Notes: generated by a model not told the origin, from the sequence alone. A DNA stretch of 45,951 bases from Baffinella frigidus (GCA_026770585.1 MU647771.1:7501-53451); one strand, 5' to 3'. Shown: positions 28,012 to 37,056, counted from the stretch's first letter. Made by a program: numbers and translations.

Positions 28012-28437
28012 TCACGCAGATTGTATCGCGACTGCGCGGAAAGAGCCTAGCATATTCATCTCGTCGAGAAGCAAGTCGTCCACGATCCGACGGGATGTAG
28101 GTTTGCAGAGAAACATCAAGAACCGGATGTTGGCGATGACGCGAGTCGGCCTAGCACACCGGGCCGACGGCCGGCAGTTGATGAGGTCCGCGGTGGGCGC
28201 GTTGATGTTCTTGATGGCACTCAGACGACTGTCATTCGCACAAACCGACGTGAGGAACATTGCGTAGAGACAGTCGTCGAACAGCGTGCGGGGCTTGTGG
28301 GCTACCACTTGGTGGACCATGGAGAGCCCAGTCCCCGTGGTGATTTTCAACAGTCTCGAAAGACACCGGAAAGCGAGTTGCGCACAGTCGCCAGTTGGCG
28401 TGTTGTAGCAGTACGCCATCCCCCCACTGTCGACCAT
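28012..28437 (-). CDS. Helical repeat-like protein, downstream part
   Basis: 141 residues from the ATG at 28437 to a stop at 28012. It is alpha-helical with small hydrophobic helices (AQLAFRCLSRLLKITTG, LFDDCLYAMFLTSVC), reminiscent of armadillo/HEAT-type repeats, though no signature is strong. The frame is the same as that of the gene ending at 28510 and has no stop between 28509 and 28438. The bridging residues (SNAANCNDATHEAVSVL) look coding. The two may therefore be one gene broken by the TAG at 28512-28510. Read separately, this ORF has no visible TATA box. Confidence 0.55.
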   Translation of the reverse strand: MVDSGGMAYCYNTPTGDCAQLAFRCLSRLLKITTGTGLSMVHQVVAHKPRTLFDDCLYAMFLTSVCANDSRLSAIKNINAPTADLINCRPSARCARPTRVIANIRFLMFLCKPTSRRIVDDLLLDEMNMLGSFRAVAIQSA

Positions 28438-28509
28438 GAGGACCGAAACCGCCTCATGGGTAGCATCGTTGCAATTTGCAGCGTTTGAGTGCGCGCTGCT
28501 GTGGCTGGT

Positions 28510-29022
28510 CTACCCGAAGAATATTTGCACGACGATGTGTGTGTAGTGCTTCACTGCACCGTACATAGTACCGGCGCGAATCGTCTGGTCGATAAACTCG
28601 TCGGACCACCCAAGCGGTGACTTTGTCGACAAATTGACATGTAGCATGACGACGCAGACGGGGTTGGCGTGCCCCGCAGTGCTTGGCGAGATACATGTCG
28701 CCGCGACAACAGCGTCGCGTGTCAGCCCGACCATGTTCCAGTTGGCGTATTTCAGGACCCGGAACGCCTCCACTGGATCCATATTGGCTGCCGTAGAACC
28801 ATTCGAACTTGCAACTGCGTTGTTGTTGTTGTTCGAAACGGTGATCTTGGCGACCTCGAGCCAGACAGACTTGCGGAATGCCCACCGTGCGTTCTTGCAC
28901 ACATACGACATGTCCTGGTCGGCAAACGTACCGCACATCAGCGCACAAAATACGACCCCGCCGGGGCTGATACGAGGCCGCGGTCGCCGTAGCACGCCCG
29001 TGCTGGAATAACTTCGACCCAT
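28510..29022 (-). CDS. Unknown helical protein, upstream part
   Basis: 170 residues from the ATG at 29022 to the TAG at 28512-28510. It contains a poly-Asn/Ser linker (VSNNNNNAVASSNGS) and helical segments that resemble degenerate armadillo-type repeats (DPVEAFRVLKYANWNMVGL, VVAATCISPSTAG, DEFIDQTIRAGTMYGAVKHY). It is divergent from the helix-turn-helix gene at 29227. The frame continues after the TAG into the 28437-28012 ORF with no further stop, so a single protein of about 335 residues interrupted by one stop is likely. The function is unknown. Confidence 0.6.
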   Translation of the reverse strand: MGRSYSSTGVLRRPRPRISPGGVVFCALMCGTFADQDMSYVCKNARWAFRKSVWLEVAKITVSNNNNNAVASSNGSTAANMDPVEAFRVLKYANWNMVGLTRDAVVAATCISPSTAGHANPVCVVMLHVNLSTKSPLGWSDEFIDQTIRAGTMYGAVKHYTHIVVQIFFG

Positions 29023-29226
29023 CGCGTTTGGCCGGGGCAAATACAATCTGAAGAAACCCGGTTTGTTCCAAACACAACACGTGGTGTAAACGCGTATACG
29101 TGTCGTAACTGCCGCATGTGCTTGGCGCATCCAGGGGACATTCCGATAAAAAATAAAAAACCTAACGGTAACAGACCATTCTGCACACGTTTCAAACCTG
29201 TACCGCCACACAGGCAGTTGAGAGGG
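29023..29226. promoter_or_regulatory. Divergent promoter with A-rich element
   Basis: The spacer between the genes at 29022 (minus) and 29227 (plus) holds GATAAAAAATAAAAAACC at about 29146-29163, the most A/T-rich stretch nearby. It is a candidate TATA element for the plus-strand gene. An ACACAACACGTGG element at about 29076 resembles ACGTGTTG motifs found in other spacers. Confidence 0.5.
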
Positions 29227-30384
29227 ATGCAAACAGCGGCCGACGCGCGTCTGGTGCAGCTGTTTGCGGCGTTTGTCGAACACCACCGGGCGAACGACAA
29301 CCCCCTCCCCCACGAGACCGTGCCCCCGCCCAAGACACTCAATGCAATCCACGCGACAGACAACGCACCAGTCATGCCAGCGCCCAGGGTGGTCATGTCA
29401 GCACCAAGGGCATTAATGCCGCCACCCGCGACGACCGCGCCAACCCCCGCCCCCAAGACACCTGTGTCTGCACCCAAGGCAGTCGTGTCTACCCCCCGGG
29501 CAATCATACCCAACCCCAAGACAGTCGTGTCGACCCCCAAGCCAGTCGTGTCGACCCCCAAGGCAGCCGTATCTGCCCCCAATACAGTCGTGCCTACCCC
29601 CAATGCAGTCACGTCGACCCCCAAGGAGACCGCGCTCGCTGCGAACGCATCCGCGCCGACCCACAAAGGAGTCCAGCCCAGGTCGCTCACGTTCAACCCC
29701 CAGACAATCTCCTCCGTGTGCACTGCAGTCACGTTCACGCCCAAGACAGTCGCGCCCACGCCCAAGACAGTCGCGCCCACGCCCATGACAGTCGCGCCCA
29801 CGCCCAAGACAGCATTCATGACAGTATTGCGGCCGGTGCCGATTGCAATCGTGCCAGCGCCCGCGGCAGCGCCCGCGGCAGCAGTCGCGACAGCAGTCGC
29901 GACAGCGCCCACGCCCGTCGCGGAGGGTCTCGGGGACCCCGTCTCCAGTGGCGACGACAAGGACAATGACGGGGCAAGATACCCTCAAGGGGTAACGTTC
30001 CCGGTGGGCGGCAAGCGGCGGCGCCGCAACACAATCCACGACCAGATCGAGATGAACCGCATCTACAATGCCAGTGATTTCACCAAGAGGTCGTGCGAAG
30101 AAATCAAGAGGGACATTGCCAACCAGTTCGCGGTGTCGACAACCAGCGTCCAGCGATACACCAGCGAGAAAGAACGCGAGATCAAGTTCGCAGACGAGAT
30201 CGACATTATCCACCTATACGAGTCGAAGCAGATGACCATCCGTGAACTTGCAGACTACTACGGGAAGCAATACGGGACCGTCATCGCAATCCTCGAAAAG
30301 GACGCAATCATTGCACTCAACAAAGCCGCCGCCCAACACTGGCGCCAGAAGTACAGAGAGCAGCAGACACACCTCGATTACTAA
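29227..30384 (+). CDS. Proline-rich protein with two C-terminal helix-turn-helix units
   Basis: 385 residues from the ATG at 29227. Residues 1-35 are helical. Residues 40-210 are repeats of P-K-[TA]-V-V-x-T/A-P type (for example TPKTVAPTPKTVAP), followed by an Ala-rich stretch. Near residue 258 lies a basic cluster, GGKRRRRN, a likely nuclear signal. The C-terminal 120 residues hold two similar HTH units: SCEEIKRDIANQFAVSTTSV near 285-305 and MTIRELADYYGKQYGTVIAI near 335-355. The expected role is sequence-specific DNA binding in the nucleus, with the PK-rich tail acting like the basic arm of linker histones or as a flexible linker. I cannot name a family. Three hairpin units lie 3' of it, and AATAAA follows at 30829. 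Confidence 0.8.
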   Translation: MQTAADARLVQLFAAFVEHHRANDNPLPHETVPPPKTLNAIHATDNAPVMPAPRVVMSAPRALMPPPATTAPTPAPKTPVSAPKAVVSTPRAIIPNPKTVVSTPKPVVSTPKAAVSAPNTVVPTPNAVTSTPKETALAANASAPTHKGVQPRSLTFNPQTISSVCTAVTFTPKTVAPTPKTVAPTPMTVAPTPKTAFMTVLRPVPIAIVPAPAAAPAAAVATAVATAPTPVAEGLGDPVSSGDDKDNDGARYPQGVTFPVGGKRRRRNTIHDQIEMNRIYNASDFTKRSCEEIKRDIANQFAVSTTSVQRYTSEKEREIKFADEIDIIHLYESKQMTIRELADYYGKQYGTVIAILEKDAIIALNKAAAQHWRQKYREQQTHLDY

Positions 30385-30902
30385 CAGGGTTCGAGGTGCA
30401 TAACGCGAGGCGCTGAACGCGCTGTAAAATCAGTTCATTCATGCACCCAAGACGCCGCCACCAGGTTGGTCGTCTAGGTTCCAACGCGCCGCCACTAGAG
30501 TGGCGGTACGTCTGGGCCGTCGGACGGGGCCGTAATCTCGTACGAATTCACTGGTGTTACAGTGAGCTCGCTGCCCCGAGGCGTACAGCCGCCGCTAAGA
30601 AGGTCCTAGGGTCCTGATGTAGGACGTCTGGGTCGCTTGACCACGCCGTAATCTGGTACAAATTCACTGATTTTACAGTGAATTCGCCACCCAGAGACGT
30701 ACAGCCACTAGTGGTGCGGATCTCGCCTCGGCCAAGGCCTCGGGCCCCTCCCCATAGACGACTATTCGCCCGCTGGCCACCTAGTGTGTGTGTGTGTGTG
30801 TGTGTGCGCGCCGTACACATGTGAAACCAATAAACGCGCTCAACTGCCGCCCCCACACCCGCTATGTGTCTCGCATGCCACACACAGCACACAGCCACCT
30901 GC
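30385..30902. repeat. Three related hairpin units of about 116 bases
   Basis: Between convergent genes. Copies centre near 30430, 30556 and 30672. The two clearest share CGTCTGGG at 30509 and 30625 (period 116), then CCGTAATCT, a hairpin, GACGTACAGCC or GGCGTACAGCC, and a spacer. The third copy has the stem AATTCACTG/CAGTGAATT with loop ATTTTA; the second is less perfect; the first has the loop inverted (CTGTAAAATCAGT). CCGCCACT/AGTGGCGG at 30489-30506 forms a further hairpin. A reversed GGCCACCTA/GAATAGTCG module lies at about 30758-30783, then a GT microsatellite (30785-30806) and plus-strand AATAAA at 30829-30834. Confidence 0.8.
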
Positions 30903-32771
30903 TCAAACGGGGGTCACTAAGGCCTCTCCTATGTACGTGGTCTGCGAGAAGTCGCCCGCAACTACGCTACCCCCGTACCCACTCCCGTCCATCTTGCCGT
31001 TTGCCAGCTTGACGATGCTCCACTTCTGCAGCCAGCCTTCCGCGAGCGGGATCGTCCAGCGTGCAGACGAAGCCTCCTCGAAGGCGACGAGAAGATACCA
31101 GTCCGGTGCCGGGGCACCGGGCGCGAGCGCAACGAGGTCGATCGAGATGGGAAGGAGTAGTGCCTCGGTGCTCACGATGTCCGCCTGGCTCTCGAGTACA
31201 CGCCATTCGCTGTCCACGAGCTGCACGAAACCGCCACTAAGACGAACGGGGCCCGGGGACACAACGTGCTTGGCGCTGACGAGTTCGGGTAGGCATTTCG
31301 CGGCCTCTGCAGCCGTCATCAACCGGAAGCCCGCAGAGACGGTGTCGCCCGTTGTAAATCGCACTCGAGACGGGACCAACCCGTCCGACTCGGATGCGAT
31401 CATGCTGTTGTACCGCTCCTCGTGGACGTTTGAGTTGAGCGCGATCATGTTACGCAGTGCCATCACTTGCCTTCGGATCTGGGGCGCGAGTGCGTAGACA
31501 GCAACCGGTAGCTTGCATTCCTTGAAGGCGGCGGTGGTGGCCGAGTCGCTCGCAAAAACGTCAACCGCCGATAGGCCCAGCCCGAGAAGGACTACGTTTT
31601 GCATACGCCGTTGCATGAGCTGGGGGATGGGGCGGCTTGTCCCGACCCCCTGCACCAGAACAGTCTTGAGACTGGCGAGGTGGGAGTCGCTCATCTCGAC
31701 AACGTCCCCGGCGACGTCGCACACACTCGCGACAACGGCGGCAATGTCTGGTGCAGCATTTGCCGGTGTAGACGCGAGAATGCGCTCGGCGATTGCCTTG
31801 AGCATTGCGGCAGGGCAGGGAACGCGAAGTTCGCCGAGTTTCTGTGCCGAGATCACAAGAATCGACGCCACAAGGACAGAAAGCCGAAGCGCGTCATGCA
31901 TGCCAGCGAGCCGCGCGATGTCGAGAAGTAGTAGCTCGGGGCATTGCGCCGCACGCGGACGCCCCCCCGTGAGTAGTTTCAGGATGCCGGCGCGGAGAAC
32001 GAACATGTAGCTGCTGCTCTGACCCGGGTCGCGACTCGTAAGGTCGCAGAGGCACACTTCGCCGTTGTCGACAACGTCGCAGATGGTGTCGCGCAGCCAC
32101 ATACGCGTCCGGGTAAGTGCCGCCCTTCCATCGAACATCTTCTTGTCGAACTTCGAGCGCTCGTATTCAAGGCCGTATTGCTTGATCACCGGGGCGATCA
32201 TCTTCAGTCTCGAATTCGCGACTTCGATGCGGACGGCCTTGGTCTTGTCCATGAGGAAACAGATGGCATTAACAAACGCAGCCGGCTGCTTGGCCGTGTC
32301 GGGGACAGCGGCACTTAGCTCCGTCTGAATGTCTTCCCAGGTAGTCGGCGTCGGCATGTCGATGGAGACGATTGTCGGGAGCGCGGATGTACGACGACCG
32401 GCGAGCTGGCCGAGGACTGTCATCGTATCTTTGACAAGCTTCACCCCCGACGCGAAGTCGTAGGCACCCTCGTAGACCATGCTCTTGATGTGCTCGATGT
32501 CGATCACATCGGCGATTCGCGCAGCGTCGTGCCAGGCAGCGTCGTGCCAGGCACCGCCGCCCTTTACGATGTCGTAGATCCCGTCCTTGATTTCTTCCAA
32601 GAGACGGACGGTTCGAACGTAGCATGGCGGGTCTAGGCGCAGATCGTCTTTCACGCTCTCGTAGAACCCGACGTGGAAGCACTTGCAGATCTTGGCATGG
32701 GCGGGGTTCTCGTCCACGGCCGAGCCGCGCGCGTCGAGTGTGAAAGACGGGTCGAGGAGCAGTTCATGCGC
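30903..32771 (-). CDS. TCP11-family protein, exon 2 (TCP11 domain)
   Basis: About 622 residues from the acceptor at 32772 to the TGA at 30905-30903. The order of conserved elements matches the T-complex protein 11/SOK1 family (human TCP11L1, plant TCP11-like): AHELLLDPSF, then HVGFYESVKDDLRLDPPCYV, then LLEEIKDGIYDIV, a D/I-rich helix with KSMVYEGAYDFASGVKLVKD, and finally AVRIEVANSRLKMIAPVIKQ followed by YERSKF. TCP11 proteins are eukaryotic helical proteins linked to cAMP/PKA-related signalling; what this copy does is unknown. A tandem AWHDA duplication (15 bases, about 32521-32555) is private to it. An unspliced reading would start at a GTG at 32717 and lose the AHELLLDPSF motif, so I prefer the spliced model. 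Confidence 0.8.
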   Translation of the reverse strand, partial: AHELLLDPSFTLDARGSAVDENPAHAKICKCFHVGFYESVKDDLRLDPPCYVRTVRLLEEIKDGIYDIVKGGGAWHDAAWHDAARIADVIDIEHIKSMVYEGAYDFASGVKLVKDTMTVLGQLAGRRTSALPTIVSIDMPTPTTWEDIQTELSAAVPDTAKQPAAFVNAICFLMDKTKAVRIEVANSRLKMIAPVIKQYGLEYERSKFDKKMFDGRAALTRTRMWLRDTICDVVDNGEVCLCDLTSRDPGQSSSYMFVLRAGILKLLTGGRPRAAQCPELLLLDIARLAGMHDALRLSVLVASILVISAQKLGELRVPCPAAMLKAIAERILASTPANAAPDIAAVVASVCDVAGDVVEMSDSHLASLKTVLVQGVGTSRPIPQLMQRRMQNVVLLGLGLSAVDVFASDSATTAAFKECKLPVAVYALAPQIRRQVMALRNMIALNSNVHEERYNSMIASESDGLVPSRVRFTTGDTVSAGFRLMTAAEAAKCLPELVSAKHVVSPGPVRLSGGFVQLVDSEWRVLESQADIVSTEALLLPISIDLVALAPGAPAPDWYLLVAFEEASSARWTIPLAEGWLQKWSIVKLANGKMDGSGYGGSVVAGDFSQTTYIGEALVTPV

Positions 32772-33002
32772 CTGTGGTGGGTGGTTCGTGGATTAGGCCC
32801 AGACTTGTGGGACGTAAGACCTCTACTGGGATCAACTCGCAACGTTGACTAAGATCCGATGTATATAAGAATATAGTCCAAATACATGAGAAATGTCGCA
32901 TGTCCCCACCGTTACTCTTCAGACGAAGAATCAGACGATGATTAATCACGATCTTTGCAAGGCTCAAGTGTTGCGGGGTTCACGTGTTGGGGTTGGACGG
33001 AC
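32772..33002 (-). other. Predicted intron in the TCP11-family gene
   Basis: 231 bases, phase 0. The donor is CTG|GTCCGT at 33002 (weak consensus) and the acceptor is CACCACAG ending at 32772. Splicing removes the in-frame TGA at 32966-32964 and a TAA, and joins MTNESL to AHELLLDPSF. In human TCP11L1, remembered, the same place reads ..ALAHEIV.., which supports the exact junction. The intron includes TATATAC-like A/T-rich DNA near 32855, so an independent promoter for the 3' ORF is the alternative. Confidence 0.65.
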
Positions 33003-34115
33003 CAGGGACTCGTTTGTCATGCGCCGGGGCAACGCCGAATACCCCCCCTCCCCATCCAAACCACCGAGCGCACCCACGACCCCGTCGTGTTCTGTCTTGG
33101 CCCAGGATCGCGCGCGTGCGTCCCCCTGCAAGACCCGCAGGGCGTCGAGGCTATCGAGCGCAACTTGCCCCGCAATCTTCACCAGCTTCTCCCGGAGGCG
33201 CGCCTGTCGCGAACGGAACTCGGTTCGGAGGCGGGCGGTGTCTTGGTCGCCCTCGATCAAGTGATCTTCGGCGTGGTAGAGCGCGTTGAGGGCGTGCTTG
33301 ATACGATCGGTCAGCTTGGCCTCGTCTAGAAGTTTCCACGCCTCGAACGCCTTGAGGTACGCGTGAAGTACGCCCGGGAATGTCAGCGCTTCGTCGTCCG
33401 GTTTCTTGTTGAACGAGTCGCCATGGGTGTCGATGATTGCGAGACAGATGGCATCGAAGACTGCGAGCATCTTGATAGACGCGTCGATCAGTTCCGTCTC
33501 GAGTTGGCGGACGCGTTCGAAGACGCTGCGCGGGTGGTATGCGATCATGAAGGAAGCAAGGAACACCCGAACGTTGATAGTGTTGGTTTCCCCCGACCCA
33601 GGACACGTACGCACCCCTTCGGCAGTCAGCACGCAGACACGGTAGAGAATGAGCTTCATGGTCTTGATGAGCGGCACGCCACGAAGGCGCATCGACAGAT
33701 CGTCAAACGTGATCGTCTGTGCGACTTCGCATGTCATGCCGAAGTTAACACTGTCGACCGCGAGTTTGTATGTCCGAAACCGCTGCATGGCGGTTGCTTG
33801 GGCATTCTTGAAGAGCGCTTCGTCGGGTTCCTCACTGGCACGCTCGGGAGCCACAGGTTGGCTCGCGGGGTACTGTCCGGTGCTATGCGCCTCAACCGAC
33901 ATTGCGCCGTCGGACACAACACGCTTGGGCATTGCAGTTTGAGGACGACAAAGTGTCTTGGAGGAGGATGTTTCCCCCCGAGGGGGCTTGGAAGGCGGCT
34001 GCCGTGCCGCCCTGCAAGTTTGGTGATGAGAGGTGGGGGTCGGACACGGCGTTGCGTGAAACGCACTGGAGTCCCCGTTTGGGGGGACATGCCTTCGTGT
34101 TGTTAGTTCGCACAT
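33003..34115 (-). CDS. TCP11-family protein, exon 1 (N-terminal region)
   Basis: About 371 residues from the ATG at 34115. An alternative in-frame ATG is at 33932 (MPKRVVSDG); TATTTTTA at 34133-34126 lies too close to 34115 for a classical TATA box, so the later start is possible. After a low-complexity N-terminus comes the block VFLASFMIAYHPRSVFERV near residue 195, matching the R-x-L-x-AYMI-x-HP-x-x-V segment that precedes the TCP11 domain in plant and algal homologues. A long helical stretch (RLRTEFRSRQARLREKLVKI) then leads to the intron. Without splicing the ORF would end 12 codons later. Combined length is about 993 residues, the usual size for plant/algal members. Confidence 0.75.
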
Positions 34116-34189
34116 CACGGCCAGCTAAAAATACACACATTACGTGGTGTATACGGGTTCGGACCAGCTGAGAAGGCACGCAGTACGTG

Positions 34190-34345
34190 GCGTATCCCTT
34201 AAGTCGCCAGCCAGGGGACCCCTTAAGTCACCAACAGGGGAATAGTCGCCAGTGCAAGCCTTGGGCAGGTCCGGGGACCTCGCCGTAGCGCATATAAGCA
34301 TACTGCATACTTAAGAGACACGGGCCTTGTCCCCTGGTACCAGCT
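34190..34345. promoter_or_regulatory. Divergent spacer with gene-end module and TATA box
   Basis: Two CCCTTAAGT-type motifs (34195-34210 and 34222-34237), GAATAGTCGCC at about 34242 and GGGCAGGTCC at about 34263 make up one copy of the dispersed module. TATAAG at 34293-34298 is the likely TATA box for the plus-strand ankyrin gene; no ATG lies between it and the start at 34461. Confidence 0.6.
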
Positions 34346-34460
34346 GAAAAGACCGTGCTGCTGTGCGGAAGACCCCAACAAAAGCAGCCACAGACACACA
34401 CCGCACCCAACCTCTTGTGCGCCACGGTACAGACACGATCGCTTGATCGATCAAGAAACC

Positions 34461-35321
34461 ATGCAACCAGAAACGCTGCATAGCGCCGTGGCACACGGAC
34501 ACGTCGAGAAAATTCGACAGATGCTGGCACGCGGTGCTAACATCGACGAGACACACGACGCCGGCCAAACCCCTCTGCACGTCGCAGTATGCTGCAGGTT
34601 GATTGGAGTGGTCAAACTTCTACTTTCGATGGGGGCCGTCGCGAAAGCTGCGACCGATTTGATCGGCAATACACCGCTGCATCTCGCGTGCAGGATACAG
34701 GAGGCCAAACTGCGGATGGACATCATACACCAGCTGGTCCAGGGCGGCGCCGACGTAAACGCAAAAAACCGCGACAACCTCAACGAAGAGGAAAACGACG
34801 ACGAGGCCGGCGGGAGAACGCCGCTACACATCGCCACAACGTATTCGCACGACGACGCGGTCAAGTTCCTTCTAGACAATGGTGCCGACATCTCGGTCGC
34901 AGAACGGGAGGGGCATAATGCGCTCCATTGGGCCGTACAGACGCACCACTACCAATCCTTCAAGGAAGCAGATCGCATGCGCGCCCACCCACGACGTCCC
35001 GCCAACAGGCAGGGGATTGACAAGGCCATACATGTGCTAGAGATCATGCTTGCACACGGAACAGACACGCGTGCCAAACTAGCACACCTCCAGGCAAAAA
35101 CTGGCAGAGATGGGGTCTTGCTCGACCCCGAGACAATCGAGCAAATAGCCTACGACGATGACATGCGGCACAGGCTGGCACGCGCCTTAGAGCATGCAAC
35201 GCAAACACACGAGGAAACACTCGCGGCGTCTGCCAGGGGGGTAGCACGGCAGACTTCGGCGGCATCTTTCGTGGCCCATGCCACCCCAGAGTTGATTCAG
35301 ATGGTTTTGGACCGGGTTTGA
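34461..35321 (+). CDS. Ankyrin-repeat protein
   Basis: 286 residues. The ATG at 34461 is the first after the TATA element at 34293. Four ankyrin repeats are clear from residue 1 to about 155: TLHSAVAHGHVEKIRQMLAR, TPLHVAVCCRLIGVVKLLLS, TPLHLACRIQEAKLRMDIIH and TPLHIATTYSHDDAVKFLLD. A degenerate fifth (NALHWAVQTHHY) has a long insert. The C-terminal 100 residues are helical and lack a recognisable F-box. The third repeat carries an acidic loop (NLNEEENDDEAGG). A protein-binding adaptor is expected; the partner is unknown. Confidence 0.9.
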   Translation: MQPETLHSAVAHGHVEKIRQMLARGANIDETHDAGQTPLHVAVCCRLIGVVKLLLSMGAVAKAATDLIGNTPLHLACRIQEAKLRMDIIHQLVQGGADVNAKNRDNLNEEENDDEAGGRTPLHIATTYSHDDAVKFLLDNGADISVAEREGHNALHWAVQTHHYQSFKEADRMRAHPRRPANRQGIDKAIHVLEIMLAHGTDTRAKLAHLQAKTGRDGVLLDPETIEQIAYDDDMRHRLARALEHATQTHEETLAASARGVARQTSAASFVAHATPELIQMVLDRV

Positions 35322-35537
35322 GTGCGGGGGCGCGGGTCCGTGGGCCTTGGTATGGAGGAGGCGGGGGACGCCGGTAGTAGTAGTAGTAGGAGGAGTAGTA
35401 GCAGGGGGGGCGCCTGTGGTAGCGGGGAACGCCTGTAGGAGGAGTGGTAGCAGGAGGGGCGCCTGTGGTAGCGGGGGACGCCTGTAGTGGCAGATGGTGC
35501 ATGTCTTTATTGAATGTATACACACAAACACACACAA

Positions 35538-35590
<53 letters not shown>

Positions 35591-35685
35591 AAGCCCGCTT
35601 CTTCCATGTCCAAGCCCGCTTCTGCCATGTCCACGCAGATGGCATAGTAAAGAGAGGTCGTTGCAACGGAGACAACGTCTGGCAA
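35322..35685. repeat. GTAG minisatellite, CA microsatellite and 21-base duplication
   Basis: About 35375-35485 holds triplet GTA runs and a minisatellite with GCGCCTGTGGTAGCGGGG-type units. About 35515-35592 is a CA microsatellite. About 35591-35632 holds two copies of a 21-base unit (AAGCCCGCTTCTKCCATGTCC, the second differing by one base). AATAAA occurs on the minus strand at about 35510-35505 with no obvious minus-strand gene to serve. Confidence 0.85.
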
Positions 35686-37029
35686 ATGTCCGTCGACTCT
35701 ATGCGGAGGCACTCGCGACTGCATACAGTAACAATCGTGGACATAGAGACCGTTCCGGACACTGACACGCTGCTTGACTTGTTACACGCAAACAGCCCAC
35801 GCACCACACGCTTGGTTGCGATAAGGAACTGTACCGAAGAGAGGATGTATCGTATGTATAAACTGGGGGACTTCCGCCGGGAACCTGGGTTTTCAATTGT
35901 AGGAGGCGCATGCCGTATGAATGCGTGGAGAATGGAATGCGACGGACAACACTTCCTTGTCATAGGCCCTAAAAATATCGATAAATGGACCAATTTCAAG
36001 GATTGTATCAAGTCCATGCTCGCTCGAGAACTATCCGAGATGCGCGAGACAGGGCGTGGTATGTATACGACCGACTATCCCTGTCTCAGTCCGCGTCGCT
36101 ACAAGTCATTTCTCGAGATTGTTGGGGCCGACCACATCACCGATGCAGCGAATCTTCAGAAGCTCCTGTGTGCAAGTACATACCTGGCAGTCCAGGACAC
36201 GGGTAATGTATTGCAGACTATCATAGGCAGGTGCAGACTTGTAGCTACCCACGGAAGTGGGTTTATACTCGAAGGGTTTGCTGACCATCTTGGAATCTTC
36301 CCGTTCGATATCATGTTCAAGGACTGGCTTATCATTGGACCGGGGAACGCCCAAAGGCCAAAACCTGAATCGGCGGCGGCGGTGTCAGTGGCGTTGCTGA
36401 AAAAGACACTGACGGATCGGCTGTACCCATCTGTATCCGCTGGCGACACTGGTATCTGGCAAGTTGTGATGTGCGATTATACCGATAGCGGCCCGAAGCG
36501 CCCCATACCCTCCCGCGAAGAGGTCGATCGCATTACACAACACATTACAACGTTGCTGCAAGACAAGCCTCCCAGTGAACCAGACGAGTCCTTGTATTGC
36601 GACGATGTACATCGGGCATTTGACGTTGGCACATGGCTGTCAATCACAGACGCAGACAATATCAAGGACTTCAGTACGCTACACAGGTTGCTATTGGATG
36701 GCACATACCTGGCGTTCTTGGTGACGGGAGAAAGGTTCCCAGACAATGTCATCTTTAACATCGAGTCCAACTGTCAGCTTCGAAAGACGGCGGAGGGGTA
36801 CACGGTAGACGACGTTCGGTATTACTACACACCTCTCGACATCTTTCATGTCAACATGCAGGGAACGGAGTGGATCGTTGTCGGACCGGCTAACGTAGCA
36901 GATCGCAACAAAACGAACACAGAGCAACTTCGAGATCGATATCAAATGGACAGCCGCCTAGTGCATAGGTTCTGGAATGCACTCGGGGACAACAAGGCGC
37001 TCAATGCACAAAGGTCAATGTTATGTTGA
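35686..37029 (+). CDS. Protein with a triplicated about 75-residue unit
   Basis: 447 residues from the ATG at 35686. The longer frame to 35494 only translates CA repeats. Three diverged copies of one unit end in a hydrophobic-GP-x-N motif: LVIGPKNI (near residue 95), WLIIGPGNA (near 220) and WIVVGPANV (near 402). Each is preceded by a T-D-L/HRLL-type helix, then TYLAV/TYLAF or RLVAI, then beta-rich sequence with IxGxCRL or IESNCQL. The unit looks like a compact alpha/beta or beta domain duplicated inside one gene. I recognise no family and propose no function. ATTAAA at about 37057 follows the stop. Confidence 0.8.
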   Translation: MSVDSMRRHSRLHTVTIVDIETVPDTDTLLDLLHANSPRTTRLVAIRNCTEERMYRMYKLGDFRREPGFSIVGGACRMNAWRMECDGQHFLVIGPKNIDKWTNFKDCIKSMLARELSEMRETGRGMYTTDYPCLSPRRYKSFLEIVGADHITDAANLQKLLCASTYLAVQDTGNVLQTIIGRCRLVATHGSGFILEGFADHLGIFPFDIMFKDWLIIGPGNAQRPKPESAAAVSVALLKKTLTDRLYPSVSAGDTGIWQVVMCDYTDSGPKRPIPSREEVDRITQHITTLLQDKPPSEPDESLYCDDVHRAFDVGTWLSITDADNIKDFSTLHRLLLDGTYLAFLVTGERFPDNVIFNIESNCQLRKTAEGYTVDDVRYYYTPLDIFHVNMQGTEWIVVGPANVADRNKTNTEQLRDRYQMDSRLVHRFWNALGDNKALNAQRSMLC

Positions 37030-37056
37030 GGCGGTATGTGTTGAGCAGTCGTTCAT

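Noticed and set aside
35044-36017. Minus-strand ORFs opposite the ankyrin and triplicated-unit genes
   Set aside because: They are shadows of strong plus-strand genes plus CA-repeat translation.
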